Assembly: GCA_029863605.1 (NCBI GenBank)
Contig: JAOTVB010000005.1
Coordinates: 1 to 64,000 of the forward strand
DNA: 64,000 bases
Reading direction: 5' to 3'
Source: Myxococcales bacterium
GTDB taxonomy: Bacteria > Myxococcota_A > Polyangia > Polyangiales > Houyiibacteriaceae
Position numbers and translations under genes: made by a program. Below are positions 35,395 through 44,279 of this stretch, piece by piece (position 1 is the stretch's first letter; every line of letters starts with the position of its first letter). Below the pieces are notes generated by a model. That model saw nothing but the letters and a program-made list of their open reading frames with translations, searched no databases and was not told where the DNA came from.

Positions 35395-36072
35395 TCATTT
35401 CCAGCGTCGACGTACACGACCGAGGAGTGAACGGCCGTTCTGGATCGCGGAGTCCAGTGCGTTCTGCGGGCTGATCCGTGGCGTACGGCGCTCGCCGACT
35501 TTTTCGAGCACCGCCACTTGGTGATCGACGGCGAAGGTCTCGCGATACACCAGCTCACGCGGATAGGCCCGCAACCAATTGCGGACGACCTGCTGCTCCG
35601 CCTGACGACAGTAGTCGTCAAGATAAATTCGGGCGCCAATCCGTGCATAGCGAAACACCTGGTATAAGCAAGCTTCCCGACCACGACGCGTGGTGATGGG
35701 TGGGCCGTCGATCAGCACCGCGTCGACATCTGTCGGAAATGAGCCCGGCTGATACGAACGAAAGAACCCGAGCGAATGACGCTGCCAAACGATCGGTCGC
35801 AAGGCCACCTCGACCCATGCTCCGCCACCAACCTCGCTAAGCTGACTGCGTGTTTCATCGCAGAACTGTGGCTCCGACTCTAGCGACAGAACCGTCGCGC
35901 CTGGGAAGTCCCGGCTCAATCGAAGCGTCGAGGTGCCGCTCCCAAATTCTACGATCGTCCGTGCATCATGCCGAACTAGGTCCTTCTGGATCGCTCGATA
36001 CGCCTGCTCGCCCAGGCTCCAGCCGGACGCGAACACGAGTGGGTTCCTGTCTTTGTGTGTGTCGAAATTCAA
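35395..36072 (-). CDS. Methyltransferase-like protein of unknown substrate
   Basis: 225 aa with a TTG start, the only candidate in frame before the coding region. The core shows TIVEFGSGTSTLRLSRDF (SAM-binding-like motif I, about 39-56), TVLSLESEPQFCDE, and VDAVLIDGPPITTRRGREACLYQV (about 116), where an acidic active-site-like stretch precedes a conserved RRGREA. The family occurs in polysaccharide clusters and is annotated as a Rossmann-fold methyltransferase. It lies 16 bases after the Wzx gene and is probably the last gene of block 2 before the lipoprotein. Which sugar position it would act on is unknown. Confidence 0.7.
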   Translation of the reverse strand: MNFDTHKDRNPLVFASGWSLGEQAYRAIQKDLVRHDARTIVEFGSGTSTLRLSRDFPGATVLSLESEPQFCDETRSQLSEVGGGAWVEVALRPIVWQRHSLGFFRSYQPGSFPTDVDAVLIDGPPITTRRGREACLYQVFRYARIGARIYLDDYCRQAEQQVVRNWLRAYPRELVYRETFAVDHQVAVLEKVGERRTPRISPQNALDSAIQNGRSLLGRVRRRWK

Positions 36073-36088
36073 CGGTCGAGCTCGATGA

Positions 36089-37588
36089 CTAGTGGCGCAC
36101 CGATTTCAGGTATGCGCGACGACCAAGGTCATAAAGGAGCTTACCCCACAGTCGTTCTTTGAACCGAAATGTAAGTAGCGCCAAGACGAGCAAGACCAGT
36201 GCGGGATACGTCCCAAGGAAGACGAGTGGCGAGGCTACATCCACTGGCATGATCTGTCGGACGCTCCATCCACAAGCTAGAGCCACCATCAGCACCGCGC
36301 CGCCTCGAAGGTGCGCTAGGAAAAAGGCCAACGTCGGCACCGAAGCGATACGCATCGCGACGATGGTCAACAACGCGTAGAAGACGATGAGGGCGAGGAG
36401 GGTCGCCCCGGCGACTCCGGCGATGCCCCACTGCAGAGCGTAGAGCGAGCCGCCCACGACCAGCGCCGCGTACACCCCTTGGCACACGGCCAAGCGAAAC
36501 ACGTGCCCGGTGGCCAGAATCACGCTTGCCATCAAGCGGTATGCGGTTCTGAGGTAGATACCCGCGGCAAGCACCTGAAATGGCGGGACGACGGGATCCC
36601 AACCTGGACCGAGTACCAGGCGCACGAGCTCGGGTGCGGCCACGATAGCGAAAGCACTCGCCGGAAGCGTAAGCGTCGCAATGACCTCCACACCGTCATG
36701 AACTGCGGATGCCATGCGTTTTGGGTCCGACTGGATTCGGGATAGCCCAGGGAAAAGCACCGTCGCATGCAAGGAACCAAAAAGATTGGGAGCGACCGAC
36801 ATCAATTGATAAGCGCGGCTGTAAAAGCCCAACGGACGCGACCCGAGGTACCTGCCGATGATGACGTAGTCCCCGTGAAGGGCCCAGTAATTCAGAAACA
36901 GAGCCAACGTTTGGCCTGCGCCGAACCTAGTGAGGGGCCGCCACTGCCCCCAGAATCGGGGCCACCTCAGCTCGTCTCGCAACAAGTAAAGTGCGAGCAG
37001 TCCGGGAAGCGCAACTTCTACGTAATGGCCGAACACCAAAGACCAAACCCCAGCACCGTTGAGGGCCGCCAAGACGGATACAACAGCTCCGAGGACAGCG
37101 GCGCAGAGCGCGATGATCGACAGCGGACGGAAAGCGAGACGTCTGCGCAGAGCCGAAAGCGTCAACATGCTGGCGCAATGAAAAGGCAGCGAGAAGGCCA
37201 GGACGAAAAGAACCTGCTCCACCCGGGGGTCCTCGTAGACGAAGCGGATAGCGCCGGCACCGAACACGAGGATGACGGTCGCGATGGCGCACGTCCCGCT
37301 CGCGATGCCGCACGCCACGCCGACATCACCTTCGGTCAACTTCTTGCGCTGTATCAGGGCTTGTTCCATACACAGCGTGCTGAAGGGGCGCAGCAGCTCC
37401 CAGGCCGTCATCGCCGCTGCAAAGACGCCGAAGTCGACCGGGAGCAGATGCCGTGCCAGAAAAGCGAGGGCGGCTATCCGTATGGCGAGCCGCAGAACGA
37501 GCTCTGCGCCGGTCCATTTGAACCCGCTTCGGATTTGGCTTCCGAAAGCTTCTGGGGGTGTGGAGGGCTCGGCCACTCCTACGTCCAC
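36089..37588 (-). CDS. wzx: Wzx-type polysaccharide flippase (MATE/MOP superfamily)
   Basis: 499 aa with about 12-14 membrane helices and a GTG start that overlaps the upstream sulfotransferase gene by 10 bases. The sequence FKWTGAELVLRLAIRIAALAFLARHLLPVDFG at the start is typical of oligosaccharide flippases. Later segments include FLNYWALHGDYVIIGRYLG and GFYSRAYQLMSVAPNLFGS, where such proteins have their second half. It would flip undecaprenyl-linked repeat units across the inner membrane for Wzy-type polymerisation. The O-antigen-ligase-like protein at 48647 and the Wzc kinase at 51148 complete the same pathway. Confidence 0.9.
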   Translation of the reverse strand: MDVGVAEPSTPPEAFGSQIRSGFKWTGAELVLRLAIRIAALAFLARHLLPVDFGVFAAAMTAWELLRPFSTLCMEQALIQRKKLTEGDVGVACGIASGTCAIATVILVFGAGAIRFVYEDPRVEQVLFVLAFSLPFHCASMLTLSALRRRLAFRPLSIIALCAAVLGAVVSVLAALNGAGVWSLVFGHYVEVALPGLLALYLLRDELRWPRFWGQWRPLTRFGAGQTLALFLNYWALHGDYVIIGRYLGSRPLGFYSRAYQLMSVAPNLFGSLHATVLFPGLSRIQSDPKRMASAVHDGVEVIATLTLPASAFAIVAAPELVRLVLGPGWDPVVPPFQVLAAGIYLRTAYRLMASVILATGHVFRLAVCQGVYAALVVGGSLYALQWGIAGVAGATLLALIVFYALLTIVAMRIASVPTLAFFLAHLRGGAVLMVALACGWSVRQIMPVDVASPLVFLGTYPALVLLVLALLTFRFKERLWGKLLYDLGRRAYLKSVRH

Positions 37589-38514
37589 CCGAAGTCGTTT
37601 GCCAGGTCCGAGGCAAGCGCGGCGAACAATCGATCGAGATCGTCATCCAAGTCGTCGCCAGAGGGGGTCACGGCAGCGCGAGTGATTTCATGTTGCTCGA
37701 GCTCGGCCCTCCAGTCCTCTCCGACGAAGGTGACAATGGTACGAAGTGTTCGCTCCGCGTCTGCGAGAAGAGTCTCAAAAGAAACCTCGAGGTATTGTTC
37801 TGGGCCGAGCTCTTCGCCGAGCGCACGTCCGACCGCAACTGCATGATGCCAACGCCTCAAGGCAGCCGTCGTCGACGGGGACCAACCGAGTCGATAAAAC
37901 GAGCGGGCTACCCCGCGGCCTTCACGAATGATATGAACGAACTTTGCGCCGGGAAATATGTCTGCCAGATCCAACATGTGGAACACGTTGTCCGGAGTGC
38001 CGTCACACCAGCGGGCGGCACCGACTCGGCGCAATGGGTCCTCAGCGCACGCATCGATGAACTCCTGGATTTGATTGCGACGCTCTTGGATCGAGCCGCC
38101 TGGAAACGTCGCAAGAAATTCATCTACGGCACGTTGGTAGTGATGGCGGTCGACTGAACGGCACAAGCCAACTTCCTCATCGTTTCGCGCGACCGGTCGA
38201 GAGAAATAGCTCCCGAGCTGAAGCTTGCGGTAGAGAGCGCCGAAAGATGCGCCCCGCGGACTCCGGACCAGCTCGCTGAGCGACGCCCGAGAAAAAAAGC
38301 CGCCTCGAAGATTTTGGCGGAGGGCGGCCTTCAGATGGAGATTTTGTGGGCTGTGCATCCAGTCGATGAGGTTTTCGCTTCCGGCGGTCAGCATTCGCAG
38401 CTCGTCGGGAAACGTGAAGATTCCAGGATGACGGCCAAGGGTGTTGGCCAACACCGTCGTACCGCACCGTCCAGAACCACCAATGAAAATCGGTCCCCTC
38501 GAAGAATGCGTCAT
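37579..38514 (-). CDS. Sulfotransferase family protein
   Basis: 311 aa. Both PAPS-binding motifs are visible: the 5'-phosphosulfate loop IFIGGSGRCGTTVLANTLGRHPG (residues 9-31) and the 3'-phosphate motif FVHIIREGRGVARSFYRLG (near 190). This fits sulfotransferases that use 3'-phosphoadenylyl sulfate to sulfate a sugar hydroxyl or amine. Placed inside a polysaccharide locus, it predicts that the polymer carries sulfate. The ATG at 38514 starts two residues before the expected beta strand. It overlaps the Wzx start by 10 bases, so both are translated from one message. Confidence 0.88.
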   Translation of the reverse strand: MTHSSRGPIFIGGSGRCGTTVLANTLGRHPGIFTFPDELRMLTAGSENLIDWMHSPQNLHLKAALRQNLRGGFFSRASLSELVRSPRGASFGALYRKLQLGSYFSRPVARNDEEVGLCRSVDRHHYQRAVDEFLATFPGGSIQERRNQIQEFIDACAEDPLRRVGAARWCDGTPDNVFHMLDLADIFPGAKFVHIIREGRGVARSFYRLGWSPSTTAALRRWHHAVAVGRALGEELGPEQYLEVSFETLLADAERTLRTIVTFVGEDWRAELEQHEITRAAVTPSGDDLDDDLDRLFAALASDLANDFGWT

Positions 38515-38578
38515 CCTCTACCCTCAGTCAGTGCTTTCGACATGCGTCACGATAACGGTCGGTTCCCGTGTTCACAGG

Positions 38579-39793
38579 CTAGTCGTCGGGACGAGTTAGC
38601 GTTTGGTAGATTTCCTGGTAGCGCGGCGCCACGACCTCGTCCAAACCCACCCATCGGCGTGCGGCGTCTCGGCACCGGTCTCGGATGCCCGGATCCTTCA
38701 ATACGCGCTCGAGCTCTCGGACTGCCCCCGGGTACGCGTCGCGTTCGGAGTTCGCCACTACGGCGCCAATCGATTCGGTCTCGATGAGCCAGTCATAGTC
38801 GCCACATCCAGACGTCGATAGGACCGGCAGGCCGCAGGCGAGATACTCACCGACCTTGATCGGCGAACACGACAGCTTCGATGGGAACGGCCGCAAGAAA
38901 CACAAACCCACATCGGCGCTGCTGAGATAGTCGGGCATCTCGGCCGGGTTCACCGCACGCACGACCAAAGGAATCTGGGCGTCCTCGCACGATGCGGCGA
39001 ACGCCGTGGGATCTTCCCTCGTGAGCACGAGCAATGTGAGCGGATCGAACACATCCTTCGCCGCGACCATGAAGGCCACCATCTCCTCCGTATCGTACCA
39101 GCCGCCAGGTTTTCCCGCATACACGAACACCGTACCTTTCAGGCCAAGCTCGGCGCGAAGGGCCCGGCGACTTCCAGGTAAGGGTTCGAAGCGCTGCAAG
39201 TCTACTGCGCACGGCAGAACGTGGATCGGTGTATGAGATAGCCACGATGTGACTTCCTGCTTGCGGTGGGTGGTCAGTACGGCGACGACGTCGGCGAGCT
39301 CCATCGCCCTTCGTTCGCCCCATGCTGTTAACCGATGCCCTATCGAGCCCTCTTTCCACACGCCGGCATCGACGTATTCCTGCGAGAGAGGGCCGTCAGC
39401 GTCGACGAAAAGCCGGGTTCCGGCGAGCTCTGACGCCATCGCTGCGATCGCGCTCGCGACCGCAGCCCGGCCGTGAATGACGGATGCACTCGAACGCTTG
39501 GCCAACCTCGCCGCGACGAAACTCCCGGCGGCGATGTCGTAGAAGGTCGACAACAGCTGCGGCCGTTTGTGATAGCGCATGGGATGCCACTCGATGCCTT
39601 GGGACGCGAGCTCAAGGCGTTTTGCTTCGCTCTGCTCCGGGGTCATACGCCAGCGCGGCTGCTCGAACGTGATCAGGCCGATCCTGTACCCGCCGCGAGT
39701 CAATGAGAAGAGATAGGGAAGGCTTTGACTCTGACACAAAGGGTCGAGCAGACTCCAATAAGTGATGTACACGCTGTCAAGACGCTCTTGCAT
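38579..39793 (-). CDS. GT4-like glycosyltransferase
   Basis: 404 aa. The C-terminal GT-B half shows VFVYAGKPGGWYDTEEMV, SSADVGLCFLRPFPSKLSCSPIKVGEYLACGLPVLSTSG (the nucleotide-sugar E-x7-E region is around KVGEYLACG) and a final ARRWVGLDEV. The N-terminal half has a hydrophobic SLPYLFSLTRGGYRIGLITFEQP and a VIHGRAAVASAIAA segment. It resembles glycosyltransferases of O-antigen clusters but does not match one named family member. It overlaps the next upstream gene, another glycosyltransferase, by 17 bases. Substrate and linkage are unknown. Confidence 0.85.
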   Translation of the reverse strand: MQERLDSVYITYWSLLDPLCQSQSLPYLFSLTRGGYRIGLITFEQPRWRMTPEQSEAKRLELASQGIEWHPMRYHKRPQLLSTFYDIAAGSFVAARLAKRSSASVIHGRAAVASAIAAMASELAGTRLFVDADGPLSQEYVDAGVWKEGSIGHRLTAWGERRAMELADVVAVLTTHRKQEVTSWLSHTPIHVLPCAVDLQRFEPLPGSRRALRAELGLKGTVFVYAGKPGGWYDTEEMVAFMVAAKDVFDPLTLLVLTREDPTAFAASCEDAQIPLVVRAVNPAEMPDYLSSADVGLCFLRPFPSKLSCSPIKVGEYLACGLPVLSTSGCGDYDWLIETESIGAVVANSERDAYPGAVRELERVLKDPGIRDRCRDAARRWVGLDEVVAPRYQEIYQTLTRPDD

Positions 39794-40904
39794 GCCCTAG
39801 GGTTTCCTCGAAGCACTGGGCGACGCGCGGCCCCTGCCGCTCGAGGCAATATTCTCTTTCGACTAGTCTTCGTCCGTTGCGAGAAAGCCTCCTGCGGAGC
39901 TCCTGGGACTCGAGGAGTGCCTTTAGGTGTCGGTACCAGTCTTGCGCGTCGTGGGCGACCAGTCCGTTTTCGCCATCTACGACAAAATCCCGCGCGCCCC
40001 CTACCCACGAAGAAACGAAAGGCACGCCGACAGCCATGTACTGGATCTGCTTGAAACCGCATTTGCCCTCGTACACCGGCCCGCTGTGCATGGGCGCGAG
40101 GCCGATATCGATTCGTTGGAACTCCTGAATTTCTTCATCGAGTCGCCATGGCCGCGACTGCACCTCTGCCGTATCGAGTGCAAAGTCATCGCCTGCTCCG
40201 ACCACGTGAAGCTCGAACTCGTACCCGTCTGCTCGAAGTTGCCGTAGAGCTGGCTCGACCAGCTCGAGTTGGTGCGCCGTCGAGTGTGACCCCACCCAGC
40301 CGATGCGCGGAGCTGATTGCCGTCGGAATGCGCCGTCGAGTCGAACCGGTAACGGAGTCCACGTCGCCGACGGAACGACGGTAGGGACGACTTCTACTTT
40401 GCTGTTGACCGCACGCGCATGTCCCGCGAGATAAATCGACCCGGCAATTACGAGCTCAGCCTGGCGCATCGTGTACCAGCACTTGTTTGGGTCCTTGAGC
40501 ACCCGCGCTGCGATTGGATGCCTGGACCTCGGTAGGTCGTAGTGCCAGATGGCATCGTCGAAGTCGAAGACGATTGGCAGTCTTTTCAGTGAGTGGAGAA
40601 TGAACTCGGTGTAGGCCGGACCGATCAACGCAGCCTCGCGCTGAATGAAAACAGCGTCGAGACCTGAGGTGACGGCAGCGGATGCAAGCCGATGGAGCGA
40701 ACGGGATGCGAGATACTTTGCCTTGTTGAGTCGGTTTCCCTTCGCGTAAAACCCGCTGAAGAAGTCATCTTCGACGAAGGGCATGAAATGCACGTTCCAT
40801 CCGCGAGCGCGCAAGTACGGGAGCATTTGTGTCAGGCGAAAGCGTGTCGCAGCGGAACGCTCCGGGTAGGCGGCCAGCGCTAGAAGTCTTGGCTGTCGAC
40901 TCAC
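39777..40904 (-). CDS. Glycosyltransferase (GT4-like, UDP-sugar type)
   Basis: 375 aa with a GTG start that overlaps the deacetylase stop in GTGA. N-terminal segment LLALAAYPERSAATRFRLTQMLPYLRARGW and central PRIGWVGSHSTAHQLELVEPALRQL match a glycosyltransferase group common in exopolysaccharide loci. The C-terminal half has IGLAPMHSGPVYEGKCGFKQIQYMAVGVPFVSS, where the glutamate-containing nucleotide-binding segment sits. It would add one sugar to the lipid-linked repeat unit on the cytoplasmic side. It belongs to a five-gene translationally coupled chain running from 44249 down to 38579. Confidence 0.85.
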   Translation of the reverse strand: MSRQPRLLALAAYPERSAATRFRLTQMLPYLRARGWNVHFMPFVEDDFFSGFYAKGNRLNKAKYLASRSLHRLASAAVTSGLDAVFIQREAALIGPAYTEFILHSLKRLPIVFDFDDAIWHYDLPRSRHPIAARVLKDPNKCWYTMRQAELVIAGSIYLAGHARAVNSKVEVVPTVVPSATWTPLPVRLDGAFRRQSAPRIGWVGSHSTAHQLELVEPALRQLRADGYEFELHVVGAGDDFALDTAEVQSRPWRLDEEIQEFQRIDIGLAPMHSGPVYEGKCGFKQIQYMAVGVPFVSSWVGGARDFVVDGENGLVAHDAQDWYRHLKALLESQELRRRLSRNGRRLVEREYCLERQGPRVAQCFEETLGHARAS

Positions 40905-41878
40905 GGTTGCTCTCTAGCCTCTTGGGCCGCCTCGCCCATGTTGCGACTCGGCCAGCCGTGGCGCTCACGCAGCACGCGATACTCGTCCAGCAGGTCACGC
41001 AGGATGGCCAGGTTTTCGCGGGTGTTCGTGCCAAAGTTGTGGGGATGCCACCACAAATGGAAATCGCGACCTTCTTGGGCCGCGTCCCGCATCGCACGCT
41101 TGATCCGATGCACGCGAATTGGTTCGAGATGGCGGCTGGATCGAGAGTACGGCCTGAGGAAGAGTCCCGCGCGGAGTGGCACGGCGCCGCTCGGATCGGC
41201 CTTCGGCGTGCCGCCCGAAGACCCCGCAAGGGGAACGTAGCTGTCGAGCAGCCGCAAACCGCGTTGGACGAGATTCTCTTCGTCGGTCCGGCGTGGCCGG
41301 TAAGGATAGAAGGCGGGCGGGATGCGGTAGGTTCGCACGCCACGTCGCCCGAGCGCCGAGTCATACGCGGGGTTGTGCTGCCCGCGCGGAAATACCAGCA
41401 CCTTCGTAACCTCGCCGAAGGGCTCCCCAATCGCGGCCGCCGCTTGAAGATCGGCTTCGAACGCCTGCTCGGTTTGTCCGTCCTCGAGGCAGTAGTAGTG
41501 GGAGAACGTGTGCGAACCGATCTCTTGACCTGCAACCTCCGCGATGGCGTTAAGCAGCGAGGGCGCATAGTGAAACGGGTCGCTCCGCTCGTCGGGGCCA
41601 ATCTCGTCGAGAAACGAATAGGGATCGAGTCGGCGCTTCGTGTACTTGGGGCGAAGCTCGGGCAGATGATCCAAGAGATGGCGCTTGTGGCGAGCGAAGA
41701 GAAACCCGACGGTCGCCCACGTTGCATGCACGTCGTGCTCTTTGAAGATGCGAAGCGTCTCGGGGATTGCCTCCCTTGCACGAAGAAAGTGACCTTTCTT
41801 CTCCGAAACGCTCACCAGATCCCTCACTCCCCAATGAAGCTCGAAATCGAGCGAGATGATGAAGCTGCCTTGCGTCAT
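40901..41878 (-). CDS. NodB-type polysaccharide deacetylase
   Basis: 325 aa. Residues 7-18 hold the first motif IISLDFELHWGV (catalytic Asp and metal-binding region), with IGSHTFSHYYC near 120 providing the H-x3-H metal ligands. Further on are VFPRGQHNPAYDS and a late HLWWHPHNFG, which matches the final histidine motif of deacetylases from exopolysaccharide clusters. It would remove N- or O-acetyl groups from a sugar. No signal peptide is evident, so it may act in the cytoplasm on lipid-linked sugars, although such proteins are often exported. It shares coupled start and stop codons with both neighbours. Confidence 0.88.
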   Translation of the reverse strand: MTQGSFIISLDFELHWGVRDLVSVSEKKGHFLRAREAIPETLRIFKEHDVHATWATVGFLFARHKRHLLDHLPELRPKYTKRRLDPYSFLDEIGPDERSDPFHYAPSLLNAIAEVAGQEIGSHTFSHYYCLEDGQTEQAFEADLQAAAAIGEPFGEVTKVLVFPRGQHNPAYDSALGRRGVRTYRIPPAFYPYRPRRTDEENLVQRGLRLLDSYVPLAGSSGGTPKADPSGAVPLRAGLFLRPYSRSSRHLEPIRVHRIKRAMRDAAQEGRDFHLWWHPHNFGTNTRENLAILRDLLDEYRVLRERHGWPSRNMGEAAQEAREQP

Positions 41879-42930
41879 TACACGGTGTCCGAATCGCAGT
41901 AACTGACATACCAGTTTCGTCGATCGCTCAGCACTTCGGTCAGCGACTCATTCAGGGGCCGAACTCCGATGTGCAGCTCGATTGGACGGAGCCTCTCGGG
42001 GAGCGGCATAAACCCAGCTTTGGCATACGCCTCAGCATTTGGGGAATGGCCAAACGCCCAGGCCAAGACGACGTCCGCCCCATCGGCAGCCATGCGACGA
42101 AGAGACTCGACGAGTAGCGCCGCCCCGGTCTCGTGGCGGTCAGGGTCGTGGAGTAGCTCGAGGATGTAGCCGATCCTCCCCCCGTGCTTGTCGAGCGTGG
42201 TATACGCGCAAAAGGCAACGAGCCGAGCTCCTTCGAAAACGCCCAGGCACACATAGTGTTGCTGAGGCTTTGCAAGCCGCCAGCGGAGATACTGCGGGTC
42301 TCGATCGACTGCGACCCTCACGTTGGAGGCGAACCGCTTCCACAGATCGTCTAGATCTAGGCCGAAGTCTGTCACAGGGCGTAGCACTTGATCCGCTTGC
42401 AGCCTCGGGCCTCCAATCGGAAGACGTAGATCGGGCAGTCGCCGGAGCCAGCGACCGAGGGGCAGCTTCGACGCAAGGAACCCGGTGCGTAGCGGCTTCA
42501 CCAAGAAAGGAACGGGATCGAGCGACGACCAGCCGAGCTTGTCGAAGAAGCCGGGTGCCGAACTAGCGTTCGGAAAGCCATATACGAACGCAGCTTCTGC
42601 ACTGCGAACCCTGTGGTACACCGCCTCTGCCATCTTGGTGAAGAGGCCGCGGCCACGAAAGTCTACATCGACCAACGTATCCACGGACTGCGCCGCCAGC
42701 ACACGAGCTCCCCGCAGCTGAACGAACGCTGGCTGCACCGCATAAATCGCTGCGATCCGTTCGTCGGAGAGGGCCAGCGCGACGAACAGCTCGCCCGTGG
42801 GGTTCTCCAAATATTGCCAACGAAGCGCGTCGAGCTGTCGCGGCGTGCCGTTGCGCTCGAAACACTCTTTGAAGGCACTGAGGTCGTCCTCGCAAGCCTC
42901 CATTGCACGGAAATCGAGCGCTGACACCAT
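41878..42930 (-). CDS. GNAT-family acyltransferase of the polysaccharide locus
   Basis: 350 aa from the ATG at 42930 (a TTG one codon upstream is also in frame). Two acetyltransferase folds are suggested. In the N-terminal half there is LVDVDFRGRGLFTKMAEAVYHRV (acetyl-CoA loop R-G-x-G, near 90), and in the C-terminal half HETGAALLVESLRRMAADGADVVLAW. Proteins of this type acylate sugars or amino groups in polysaccharide and lipid clusters. The start overlaps the stop of the upstream membrane protein in TGATG, and its stop overlaps the deacetylase ATG, so expression of the three is coupled. The acyl group and acceptor are unknown. Confidence 0.8.
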   Translation of the reverse strand: MVSALDFRAMEACEDDLSAFKECFERNGTPRQLDALRWQYLENPTGELFVALALSDERIAAIYAVQPAFVQLRGARVLAAQSVDTLVDVDFRGRGLFTKMAEAVYHRVRSAEAAFVYGFPNASSAPGFFDKLGWSSLDPVPFLVKPLRTGFLASKLPLGRWLRRLPDLRLPIGGPRLQADQVLRPVTDFGLDLDDLWKRFASNVRVAVDRDPQYLRWRLAKPQQHYVCLGVFEGARLVAFCAYTTLDKHGGRIGYILELLHDPDRHETGAALLVESLRRMAADGADVVLAWAFGHSPNAEAYAKAGFMPLPERLRPIELHIGVRPLNESLTEVLSDRRNWYVSYCDSDTV

Positions 42931-44249
42931 CAAGCCGCGCCTAGCACCCTTTCTGCGGTGCTGCGAACCTCTTCGTGCGTAGCCCGAGCGCGATGCGACC
43001 GACCCAGCACGAGGAGCAATATCGCGAAGAACGGCAAGATGGGGCTTCGATATCTCGACAGTGTCCCCATGTTCGTCGAAGTGAGTCCTACGGCGATGCC
43101 AAAGGCGATCACGAACACGAAGCAGAACACAAGGAAGGGGTCATCTAGCATCTGACGCCGAAGGCTGCCAACGTTCCGCCTGAAAAGAACGCGCACGAAC
43201 AGAACGCTGAGCAGCGTAGTCTCCAGCGCACTGGCAAACATCAGCAGATTGTGCACCTCGAAGATCGCTGGTCGAAAAAGCGAGGTCAGTAAGGCCGCCG
43301 GTGCGTACGCGAGCTGGCCCCCGAGCGTGGTCGGTATCTTGCCGCTCAGCACGAAGTTGCTACCGCCGCTCAAACCTCGCCCGACCTGCTGGAGCTCATA
43401 GGTCCGGGTGCTGAAGGTGTCTGGAGCGTACTCCGGAAAGTACCGGCCGAGCAGAACGATACCACCGACGCCCAGAATCCCAGCAATGGCGACGTATGCC
43501 GGGCGAATGCGTATTCGACCTCGCTTGAGACTGCGGCTCCAGTAGTACCAAGTGCCTCCCGCGAGCACGAGCGGAAACAGAATGTACGGCTTGATGAGCA
43601 CGAGCGGAATGGCACCGACCACCATCAGCGCCACGGCAGAAACCGTTGGGCCCTCGGCGATCCACCGATGAATGCCGAAGAGTCCCCAGCCAAAGCCCAC
43701 GACTGCCACCGCCTCTTTGATCAGGCCCGAAGACCAAAAGACGAATGAAGGTACGAAAAGGGTCGCGATCGCCGCGGGCCATCGGAGCGAAGTTGTGACG
43801 TTGGCTCGGAAGACGCGGTACATCGCGATCTTTCCAGACAGCGAGAGCATCGCAAAGACGATGCACGTTGCGTACTTCGAGGGGCCGAGGAGATAGAACG
43901 ACCAGGCCGCCAAGGCCGACATCGTGCCCGTGGCGGTTCCTGAGCCAATTATCGTCAGCGGTAGACGGTGAGGCCGGTGCAGCAGCAGCTCGGTCACTTC
44001 CGGAATGATGTGAAGCGGATCGCGCTCCATCATCTTCGCCAGGATCTCTCCATAGCTGAAGTACGCGAACATGTCGCTTCCACCGTAGAAGCTGAGAGCG
44101 ATCGGCACCTGAGCACAGGCGAAACCCACATGCACGAGAAACGAGGCTGACACCCATTCTCGCTCCCGCCGCGAGAGCCCGACGGAGCATGCGGTGGCCA
44201 ATACCGCACCCGCTGTGATTGCGAGCAATACAGGAAGCACGTCGTTCAT
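42930..44249 (-). CDS. Polytopic membrane protein of unknown function (polymerase-like position)
   Basis: 439 aa with about ten membrane helices. The periplasmic loops hold SFYGGSDMFAYFSYGEILAK (near 50) and a middle FVFWSSGLIKEAVAVVGFG. The latter region, with HRPHRLPLTI and KPYILFPLVLAGGTWYY, resembles membrane proteins found in polysaccharide loci that are annotated as hypothetical or Wzy-like. It has no clear glycosyltransferase signature. It is a candidate for the repeat-unit polymerase, but the 820-aa O-antigen-ligase-like protein at 48647 is the other candidate. It is the first gene of the coupled block-2 chain after asnB, separated from that gene by 30 bases. Confidence 0.7.
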   Translation of the reverse strand: MNDVLPVLLAITAGAVLATACSVGLSRREREWVSASFLVHVGFACAQVPIALSFYGGSDMFAYFSYGEILAKMMERDPLHIIPEVTELLLHRPHRLPLTIIGSGTATGTMSALAAWSFYLLGPSKYATCIVFAMLSLSGKIAMYRVFRANVTTSLRWPAAIATLFVPSFVFWSSGLIKEAVAVVGFGWGLFGIHRWIAEGPTVSAVALMVVGAIPLVLIKPYILFPLVLAGGTWYYWSRSLKRGRIRIRPAYVAIAGILGVGGIVLLGRYFPEYAPDTFSTRTYELQQVGRGLSGGSNFVLSGKIPTTLGGQLAYAPAALLTSLFRPAIFEVHNLLMFASALETTLLSVLFVRVLFRRNVGSLRRQMLDDPFLVFCFVFVIAFGIAVGLTSTNMGTLSRYRSPILPFFAILLLVLGRSHRARATHEEVRSTAERVLGAA

Positions 44250-44279
44250 CGCCCCATCGTCAATCTAACACCACGCACA